From contig JAWKVW010000006.1 in assembly GCA_041397845.1 (NCBI GenBank), forward strand, positions 135,050 to 199,049: 64,000 nt of DNA. Direction: 5' to 3'. Made by a program: the position numbers and the translations under genes. The stretch's first letter is position 1. Each line of letters begins with the position of its first letter. The DNA comes from JAKPQE01 sp041397845. GTDB lineage: Bacteria; Pseudomonadota; Alphaproteobacteria; Rhizobiales; JAKPQE01. Below the pieces are notes generated by a model that was not told the DNA's origin, did not search any database, and saw nothing but the letters and a program-made list of their open reading frames with translations. Below, piece by piece: positions 57,495-64,000 of the stretch.

Positions 57495-58106
57495 ATGGGA
57501 CGACATCTCGAATTCGAAAAATCCGAAGTTCTGGAGAGCGCCCTGCACGTGTTCTGGCGCCGAGGATTTTCCGACACCTCGATGCAGGACCTTGCCGATG
57601 CCTGTTCCATCAACAAGGCCAGTATCTACAATACGTGGCAGAACAAGGAAAATTTCTTCTTTGCGGTTATCGACCATTATTGCGAGGCGATGACGCGGAA
57701 ATGGGCATCGCGGCTTGGCGAGGGCGAGAGCGGCCGGGCCGCCATCGAGAATTACTTCGCCGCGCAAGTCGACTTCCTTCTGCATGACGGACGCAACATG
57801 GGCTGCCTGCTGACGAACACCGCCGGCGAGCTCGGCGCAACGTCGCCGGCCGTCGTCGAGCGGTTGCGCGACATCTTCTTCGGCGTCGGCGAAAATTTCG
57901 CCACCGCGATCGAGCGCGGCAAGGCGGATGGCTCAATCCAGTCGCGCGAGGATTCGCACAGCCTGGCGATGACGCTGCAGACGGTCCTGCAGGGCATCCG
58001 CCTTCTGGCGCGGGCCGGCGGGCCGACCGACGAACAGCTTCACGACGTGGTGCGCATCTCCCTCGTCTGCCTCGATCATTGCGAGGAGCGGGCGGCGGCC
58101 AGATAA
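57495..58106 (+). CDS. TetR/AcrR family transcriptional regulator
   Basis: A 203-residue TetR repressor with helix-turn-helix LESALHVFWRRGFSDTSMQD, ADACSINKASIYNTWQNKEN. The C-terminal domain holds GCLLTNTAGELGATSPAVVE, a pattern of the AcrR/CGMCC subgroup that often responds to small organic ligands. The start MGRHLEFEKSEVL has no strong ribosome site. It lies just after the catabolic cluster and before xseA, and may regulate the cluster, although the strong terminator makes it a separate unit. Confidence 0.88.
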   Translation: MGRHLEFEKSEVLESALHVFWRRGFSDTSMQDLADACSINKASIYNTWQNKENFFFAVIDHYCEAMTRKWASRLGEGESGRAAIENYFAAQVDFLLHDGRNMGCLLTNTAGELGATSPAVVERLRDIFFGVGENFATAIERGKADGSIQSREDSHSLAMTLQTVLQGIRLLARAGGPTDEQLHDVVRISLVCLDHCEERAAAR

Positions 58107-58191
58107 TGGCGGCAGCCAAGGCGGCTCGATCATGTAGTCTTGCCGCAACGCGGGTCGCGCCGCGTCGCCCTCATGCGCCCGGGACCTGCCG

Positions 58192-59634
58192 ATGACCGAC
58201 AAGGCCAGCAACCTGCCGGAGTTTTCCGTCTCCGACCTGTCGTTCTCGCTGAAGCGGACGATCGAGGAGGCCTATCCGTACGTCCGCGTGCGCGGCGAAA
58301 TCTCCGGCTATCGCGGGCCGCATTCCTCCGGGCACGCCTATTTCGCGCTGAAGGACGACCGGGCACGGCTGGAGGCGGTCGTCTGGAAAACGACGTTCTC
58401 GCGCCTGCGCTTCAAACCTGAGGAAGGCATCGAGGTCGTCGCCACCGGCAAGATCACGACCTTTCCCGGCTCGTCGAAATACCAGATCGTCATCGAGGCG
58501 CTGGAACCGGCCGGCGTCGGCGCGCTGATGGCGCTGCTCGAGGAGCGGCGCAAGAAGCTCGCGGCCGAAGGGCTTTTCGACGAGACGCGCAAGCGGCCGA
58601 TCCCCTACCTGCCCACGGTCATCGGCGTCGTCACCTCGCCGACCGGCGCCGTCATCCGCGATATCCTGCATCGCCTCTCGGACCGGTTTCCGCGCCGCGT
58701 GCTGGTCTGGCCGGTGCGGGTGCAGGGCGAGACGAGCGCCGAGGAAGTGGCGGCGGCGATCCGGGGCTTCAACGCCTTTACCGGCGCGGGCACGCCGCCG
58801 CGGCCGGACGTCCTCATCGTGGCGCGCGGCGGCGGCAGCCTTGAGGACCTGTGGAGTTTCAACGAGGAAGCCGTCGTCCGGGCAACGGCGGAAAGCGCCA
58901 TTCCGGTCATCTCGGCGATCGGCCACGAGACCGACTGGACACTCATCGACCTTGCCGCCGACCTGCGGGCGCCGACACCGACGGGCGCAGCGGAAATGGC
59001 AGTGCCGGTGCGGTCCGAACTCGTCGGCACGCTCGCCGATCTCGGCGCGCGGCTGACCGGGGCGGCGGGCCGGCGAATTGAAGCTGCGCGCACCGGCCTT
59101 CGCAGCGCGGCGCGGGCGCTGCCGTCGGCCGAAACGCTGTTCCTGCCGCCGCGGCAACGGCTCGACGGCGCGTCGGGCAATCTCGGCCGGGCGCTCGGCC
59201 TTGCGACACTGAAGGCGCGCGGACGCTTCGAACGAGCCGGCGACAGGCTGGCGGTGCGCTTGCTGCGGCAGCGCAGCGAGGTGGCGCGCGAACGTCTCGA
59301 CCGGCTGGCGACGCGGCATGCCCAGGGATTTTCCGTTTACGTAAACGAGAGGTCGGCAACGGTGCGCGGGCTCGACAAGCTGCTCGGCGCCCTCTCCTAT
59401 CGCAATGTGCTGAAGCGCGGCTTTGCGCTGGTGCGCGACGGCGCCGGCAACCCGGTGCGCAGCGTCGCCGCGGTCGCCGCCGGCAGTGCGCTCGACATCG
59501 AGCTTGCCGACGGGCACCTTGCCGCGACCGCCGGGTCCGGACTCGAGCAGGGTGACACCCGCCCGGCCCCGAGCCGGCGCAAGCGCAAGTCCGGCGGCAC
59601 CAGCGAAGCGCAGGCCAGCCTTTTCGACGACTGA
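58192..59634 (+). CDS. xseA: Exodeoxyribonuclease VII large subunit
   Basis: The 480-residue large subunit of exonuclease VII, which with XseB degrades single-stranded DNA from either end. The N-terminal OB fold has PYVRVRGEISGYRGPHSSGH, followed by YFALKDDRARLEAVVWK. The catalytic domain includes IGVVTSPTGAVIRDILHRLS, IVARGGGSLEDLWSFNEE and ISAIGHETDWTLIDLAADLR (near residue 240). The coiled-coil C terminus ends in EAQASLFDD. No xseB is adjacent. Confidence 0.95.
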   Translation: MTDKASNLPEFSVSDLSFSLKRTIEEAYPYVRVRGEISGYRGPHSSGHAYFALKDDRARLEAVVWKTTFSRLRFKPEEGIEVVATGKITTFPGSSKYQIVIEALEPAGVGALMALLEERRKKLAAEGLFDETRKRPIPYLPTVIGVVTSPTGAVIRDILHRLSDRFPRRVLVWPVRVQGETSAEEVAAAIRGFNAFTGAGTPPRPDVLIVARGGGSLEDLWSFNEEAVVRATAESAIPVISAIGHETDWTLIDLAADLRAPTPTGAAEMAVPVRSELVGTLADLGARLTGAAGRRIEAARTGLRSAARALPSAETLFLPPRQRLDGASGNLGRALGLATLKARGRFERAGDRLAVRLLRQRSEVARERLDRLATRHAQGFSVYVNERSATVRGLDKLLGALSYRNVLKRGFALVRDGAGNPVRSVAAVAAGSALDIELADGHLAATAGSGLEQGDTRPAPSRRKRKSGGTSEAQASLFDD

Positions 59635-59811
59635 CGGCGCCCCGCCCCTGCCGCCATCCGGGCGGCGGCGATTTCCCTTGCGAAAACTTTGCGGCCGGAG
59701 CATATCCGCGCGGTTCGATCGATCCGAGCCTCGAAGGCTGCTGCCTGCCGATGCTCCGCCGGCCGCCGGTACGTCGCCGGCCGCCGCCGTCAACCCCCGG
59801 GCGGTTCGTCC

Positions 59812-60821
59812 TTGTCGTCCAAGACCCTTGTGTTCGTGTCGTCCGGCGATGTCGTCGCCGACCGCCGCTATGAATATGGCGTGATGCTGCGCGAGGCGGG
59901 CGATGAGGCCGCCGCCGCCGATCTCTTTGCCCAGGCGCTCGAGATTGCGCCGGACTGGGCGGCCGGCTGGTTCGCGCTCGGCGAGGCGCGTGTCGCGGCG
60001 GGCGACCGGGCCGGTGCGGCGGAAGCCTTCCGGCAGGTGCTGCGCCTCGACCCGGCCGACCGGTTCGGCGCGATGCTGAAGCTTGCCCTCATCGGCGAGG
60101 TTGCAACGCCGGACGTGGCGCCGCCTGCCTATGTCCGCGATCTCTTCGACCAGTACGCGGCGCGCTTCGACGTCGCGCTCGTCGAACGGCTGAATTATTC
60201 CGTGCCCTGGACAATTGCCGAGCGGCTCGAGACGCTGGTGCCGGCCGAGACGCGCCATCCTTTGCGCAGGCGCTCGATCTCGTTGCGGCACCGGCCTTGC
60301 CGGCGAGGCGCCTGCGCCGCCGGATCGGCTGGCTTTCCGGCATCGACCTGTCACCGGCAATGATCGCGGAAGCGGCCCGCAAGGGCGTCTATGACGAGCT
60401 TGCGATGGGCGACCTCACCTACGGGCTCGGCGGCGAGGCGGAAAGCTGCGATCTCGTGACGGCCGCCGACGTGCTGATCTATCTCGGCGATCTCGCGCCG
60501 GTCTTTGCCGGCGTGGCGCGGGCGCTGGTGCCGAGCGGGCTCTTTGCCTTCTCGGTGCAATCGCTCAAGGATGGGGCCGGTGGTCCGGGATGGGCGCTTG
60601 GCGAGGACATGCGCTATCACCATTCGCGCGGCTATCTCGAGGCGCTGGCGGCGGCAAACAACCTCCGTCCTGCCCATGTCGAGGCGGTCGTCTGCCGGTG
60701 CGATCGCGGCCTGCCGGTCGACGGTCTTCTCTTCATTCTGTCAAAGCCGGAAGCCGGTCTGAGGAGCGCGCCGGATTTCGGCGACGACAGCCAGGCGGAC
60801 GACGGGCTTCTGCCGAACTGA
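59812..60821 (+). pseudogene. TPR-containing class I methyltransferase, frameshifted as read
   Basis: The N terminus has tetratricopeptide-like helices (MLREAGDEAAAADLFAQALE, FALGEARVAAGDRAGAAEAF). The body is a SAM-dependent methyltransferase: the glycine loop reads as DL-G-CGTGLAGE at about 60270-60300, then GIDLSPAMIAEAARKGVYD. Three indels close together (about 60256-60305) scatter this loop over all frames, whereas the outer parts read cleanly. A family of rhizobial proteins combines these two domains; the methyl acceptor is unknown. The start may be TTG 59812 or a later GTG; no strong ribosome site is seen. Confidence 0.7.
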
Positions 60822-60949
60822 CGGCAGCGGCCGCCGCCCTGCCGATCGGCGGAAAGGCCTTCCGGCGACCGACGGTTTCTCCTTTTCGCCAAACCGCGCT
60901 ATCTCGATGACGATGCCGCCGGCATGGCCGGCGCGATCGGGAAGGTGCG

Positions 60950-63427
60950 ATGACCGTTGAACTGCCCGCCAGCTTTGCCGACTGGTTCGCCGCCCGGGGC
61001 TGGACGGCGCGGCCGCACCAGCTCGAGCTGCTGGCGCGGACGAGAGCCGGGCGCCCGACGCTGCTGATCGCGCCGACCGGTGCCGGCAAGACGCTTGCCG
61101 GCTTCCTGCCGAGCCTCGTCGATCTCGCCGGCGGGGACAGGACGCAGCGCCCGCTTCACACGCTCTACATCTCGCCGCTGAAGGCCCTTGCCGTCGACGT
61201 CGCGCGCAATCTCGAGGCGCCTGTCGCCGACATGAACCTGCCGATCCGGCTGGAGACGCGAACCGGCGACACGCCGGCGGCGCGCCGGCAGCGGCAGCGG
61301 CGCGACCCGCCCGACATCCTGATGACGACGCCGGAGCAACTGGCGCTGCTTCTTTCCCATGCCGACGCGGCAACGCTCTTTGCCGGCCTCCGGCGCGTCG
61401 TCCTTGACGAACTGCATTCGCTCGTCACCTCGAAACGGGGCGACCTGCTCGCGCTCGGCCTTGCACACCTGCGCTCGCTCGCGCCCGGGATGGTGGCGAC
61501 CGGGCTTTCGGCGACGGTCGCGGACCCGGCGGAGCTTGCCGGCTTTCTTGCCCCGGGCGGGGCGGAGGTCGTCATCGCCGCGGGCGGAGCGGCGCCGGAT
61601 CTCTCGATCCTTGCGACCGGCGCGCGGGTGCCGTGGTCCGGCCACTCGGCCCGTCATGCCATCGACGACATCTACGCGGAAATCCGCCGGCACCGGACGA
61701 CGCTCGTCTTCGTCAACACCCGGTCGCAGGCCGAGCTCGTTTTCCAGGAACTCTGGACGATCAACGAGGACAACCTGCCGATCGCGCTGCATCACGGCTC
61801 GCTCGACGTGGAACAGCGGCGGCGGGTCGAGGCGGCGATGGCGGCTGGCCGGCTCAAGGCGGTGGTCTGCACCTCGACGCTCGATCTCGGCATCGACTGG
61901 GGCGACGTCGACCTCGTCATCAATGTCGGTGCGCCGAAGGGTGCGAGCCGGCTGCAGCAGCGGATCGGCCGCGCCAACCACCGGCTGGACGAGCCCTCGA
62001 AGGCGTTGCTGGTGCCGGCGAACCGGTTCGAGGTGCTGGAGTGCCGGGCGGCGATCGAGGCGGCGCGGGACGGGGCGCAGGATACGCCGCCGCTGCGCAC
62101 CGGCGGGCTCGATGTCCTTGCCCAGCACATCGTCTGCATCGCCTGCGCCGGCCCGTTCGATGCCGACGCACTTTACGCCGAGGTCGTCTCGGCGGCGCCG
62201 TACCGGGCGCTCGGCCGGGAAACCTTCGACCGCGTCCTCGGTTTTGCTGCTACCGGCGGCTATGCCCTTGCCGCCTACGAGCGCTACGCCCGGCTGAAGC
62301 AGCGGCCGGACGGGCTCTGGCGCCTCGCCCATCCGCGCTTTGCCCAGCAATACCGGCTGAACGCCGGCACGATCGTCGAGGCGCCGATGCTGAAGGTCCG
62401 GCTGGTGCGCGGCCGGGGCGAGAAATCCGGCCGGCGAACGGGGCCGATCGGGCGCGGCGGGCGGATGCTCGGCGAGATCGAGGAATGGTTCATCGAGCAG
62501 CTCGCCGTTGGCGACACCTTCCTTTTTGCCGGCGAGGTGCTGCGCTTCGAGGCGCTGGTCGAGACCGAGGTCTATGTGTCGCGGGCGCATGATCCCGACC
62601 CGCGCATTCCGTCCTATCAGGGCGGCAAGTTTCCGCTTTCGACCTATCTGGCCGACCGCGTCCGGGCGATGCTTGCCGACCCCGCGAACTGGTCCGGCCT
62701 GCCCGGGCAGGTGCGCGACTGGCTCGAAATCCAGAAGGACAAGTCGCTGCTGCCGCGCCGCGACGGGCTGCTCGTCGAGACCTTCCCGCACGCCGACAAG
62801 AGCTATCTCGTCTGCTACCCGTTCGAGGGACGGCTGGCGCACCAGACGCTCGGCATGCTCCTGACGCGGCGGCTCGAACGGCTGCGGGCCCGGCCGCTCG
62901 GCTTCGTTGCCAGCGAATACTCGCTGGCGGTCTGGGGGCTTGGCGATCTCTCGGCGATGATCCGCCTCGGCCGGCTCGATCTCGATGCGCTCTTTGCCGA
63001 GGACATGCTCGGCGACGACCTCGATGCCTGGCTTGCCGAATCGAACCTGATGAAGCGGACGTTCCGGAACTGCGCGATCATCGGCGGACTGATCGAGCGC
63101 CGACATCCCGGAACGGAGAAGTCCGGACGGCAGCTTTCGGTCTCCTCGGACCTCATCTACGACGTGCTGCGCAGCCACGAGCCGGATCACATCCTCCTGC
63201 AGGCAACCTATGCCGACGCGGCGACCGGTCTTCTCGACATCTCGCGGCTTGGCGAAATGCTCTCCCGCATCCGGGGGCGAATCATGCACATTGCCCTTGA
63301 CCGGGTGTCGCCGCTGGCCGTGCCGGTGCTGCTCGAGATCGGCCGGGAGGCAATCATGGGCGAAGGGCGCGAGAGCATTCTCAGCGAGGCGGCGGACGAG
63401 TTGATACGGGAAGCCACCGGACCATGA
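60950..63427 (+). CDS. Ligase-associated DNA damage response DEXH-box helicase
   Basis: An 825-residue Lhr-like helicase. Motif I APTGAGKT is at residues 41-48, motif II is DELH (near 152), and LHHGSLDVEQRRRVEAAM and IGRANHRLDEPSKALL correspond to motifs V and VI of the Lhr family. The C-terminal part holds the family-specific winged-helix and DUF4011-like region. Such helicases cluster with an ATP-dependent DNA ligase, an exonuclease and PdeM. The stop overlaps the pdeM start by four bases (ATGA). The start ATG has GGAAGG upstream. Confidence 0.93.
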   Translation: MTVELPASFADWFAARGWTARPHQLELLARTRAGRPTLLIAPTGAGKTLAGFLPSLVDLAGGDRTQRPLHTLYISPLKALAVDVARNLEAPVADMNLPIRLETRTGDTPAARRQRQRRDPPDILMTTPEQLALLLSHADAATLFAGLRRVVLDELHSLVTSKRGDLLALGLAHLRSLAPGMVATGLSATVADPAELAGFLAPGGAEVVIAAGGAAPDLSILATGARVPWSGHSARHAIDDIYAEIRRHRTTLVFVNTRSQAELVFQELWTINEDNLPIALHHGSLDVEQRRRVEAAMAAGRLKAVVCTSTLDLGIDWGDVDLVINVGAPKGASRLQQRIGRANHRLDEPSKALLVPANRFEVLECRAAIEAARDGAQDTPPLRTGGLDVLAQHIVCIACAGPFDADALYAEVVSAAPYRALGRETFDRVLGFAATGGYALAAYERYARLKQRPDGLWRLAHPRFAQQYRLNAGTIVEAPMLKVRLVRGRGEKSGRRTGPIGRGGRMLGEIEEWFIEQLAVGDTFLFAGEVLRFEALVETEVYVSRAHDPDPRIPSYQGGKFPLSTYLADRVRAMLADPANWSGLPGQVRDWLEIQKDKSLLPRRDGLLVETFPHADKSYLVCYPFEGRLAHQTLGMLLTRRLERLRARPLGFVASEYSLAVWGLGDLSAMIRLGRLDLDALFAEDMLGDDLDAWLAESNLMKRTFRNCAIIGGLIERRHPGTEKSGRQLSVSSDLIYDVLRSHEPDHILLQATYADAATGLLDISRLGEMLSRIRGRIMHIALDRVSPLAVPVLLEIGREAIMGEGRESILSEAADELIREATGP

Positions 63428-64000
63428 CCAGCGCCGCCGCCAGACGCTTCGACAGCCAGCCGGTGCCGGCGATGATCGCCGGCGCGGCGCTGCTGCTCGA
63501 TCCGGCCGGCGCGGTCTGGTGGGCGGACGAAGACACGCTGGTCGTCGCCGACCTGCACCTCGAGAAAGGCTCATCCCTTGCCGGGCGCGGCCGGCTGCTG
63601 CCGCCCTACGACACGGCAGCAACGCTCGCGGCGCTTGCCGGGCTCGTGCGGCGCTATTCGCCGGCCCGCGTCATCGCCCTTGGCGACAGCTTCCATGACG
63701 CGGAAGGACCGGAACGGCTCGCCGCCGCCGACCGGGCGCGGCTCACCGAAATCATGGCCGGGCGCGACTGGCTGTGGATCGAGGGCAATCACGACGGCGG
63801 GGCGGCGGCCATGCTCGGCGGCTCCTGCCGGGACGAGGCCGGGATCGGCTCCCTCACTTTCCGCCACGCCCCCTCCCCCGAAGACGCGGCCGGCTCGGTT
63901 TCGGGCCACCTGCATCCGGCAGCGAAAGTGCGGGTGCGCGGCATGACATTCCGGCGGCGCTGCTTCGCCGCCGATCACGAACGGCTCGTGGTGCCGGCCT
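63424..64000 (+). CDS. pdeM: Ligase-associated DNA damage response endonuclease PdeM, 3' partial
   Basis: A metallophosphoesterase that runs off the window edge after at least 192 residues. Calcineurin-fold metal ligands are visible as VVADLHLEKGSSLAG, IALGDSFHD, IEGNHDGG and VSGHLHPAAKV. The start overlaps the helicase stop, as usual for this repair cluster. The two are thought to act together after DNA damage. The ligase and exonuclease partners are not within the window upstream and may lie beyond the right edge. Confidence 0.9.
   Translation, partial: MTSAAARRFDSQPVPAMIAGAALLLDPAGAVWWADEDTLVVADLHLEKGSSLAGRGRLLPPYDTAATLAALAGLVRRYSPARVIALGDSFHDAEGPERLAAADRARLTEIMAGRDWLWIEGNHDGGAAAMLGGSCRDEAGIGSLTFRHAPSPEDAAGSVSGHLHPAAKVRVRGMTFRRRCFAADHERLVVPA

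Overview
The window is a stretch of a very GC-rich chromosome from an alphaproteobacterium, most likely of the Hyphomicrobiales (Rhizobiales). The reasons are gene content and order: an addB-addA-trxA-folC-accD-trpA-trpB-trpF block facing an ihfB-sppA-rpsA block, an argD-argF-hslO operon divergent from the cell-cycle regulator gcrA, a zinc-ribbon-less accD, and short intergenic palindromic repeats of a rhizobial kind. No rRNA, tRNA, CRISPR array, insertion sequence or phage gene was seen; nearly all of the window is ordinary chromosomal housekeeping and catabolic genes.

Layout. 1-6.7 kb (+): addB (frame broken at least fifteen times as read), addA and trxA. 6.8-14.9 kb (-): sppA, ihfB, a LapA-like membrane protein, an ornithine cyclodeaminase-family gene, trpF, trpB, trpA, accD and folC, converging on trxA at a shared terminator. 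14.9-20.1 kb (-): rpsA with a structured leader (its usual partners cmk and aroA are absent upstream), then argD-argF-hslO joined by 4-base overlaps. 20.1-20.5 kb: the argD/gcrA divergent control region, with five GANTC (CcrM) sites on the gcrA side and, on the argD side, a consensus-like promoter running straight into an intrinsic terminator. 21.2-30.9 kb (-): MATE exporter, a membrane protein of unknown function, GTP-type PEP carboxykinase (frameshifted), a small periplasmic protein (frameshifted), an AsmA-family protein (frameshifted) and two small membrane proteins. 30.9-34.4 kb: a DUF4212/sodium-solute symporter pair (-), probably for acetate, with a divergent LuxR-type response regulator. 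34.4-45.4 kb (-): pbpC, alpha-2-macroglobulin and indolepyruvate ferredoxin oxidoreductase. 45.6-49.3 kb: quinone reductase with divergent TetR regulator, a soluble PDC-sensor protein and an acyl-CoA dehydrogenase. 49.6-58.1 kb: a catabolic cluster with a DapA-family lyase/aldolase, RpiR regulator, N-formylglutamate amidohydrolase, complete TRAP transporter, glutamine synthetase-like ligase and TetR regulator. 58.2-64 kb (+): xseA, a TPR methyltransferase (frameshifted), and a ligase-associated DNA-repair helicase with PdeM, which runs off the window edge.

How the genes fit together. The first 20 kb is core metabolism (tryptophan, arginine, folate, fatty acid) and information processing in long co-directional blocks with overlapping starts and stops. 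The best candidate for something undescribed at pathway level is the 49.6-58.1 kb cluster: uptake by a Tat-exported binding protein and DctQM, hydrolysis of an N-acylated glutamate-like compound, ATP-dependent ligation to glutamate, and an aldolase-family step. The best regulatory candidates are the argD promoter-terminator leader and the GANTC cluster before gcrA.

Caution on sequence quality: six genes are interrupted by indels whose flanking frames still read as intact conserved protein. This looks more like sequencing or assembly error than decay, and it is extreme in the first 2.8 kb.
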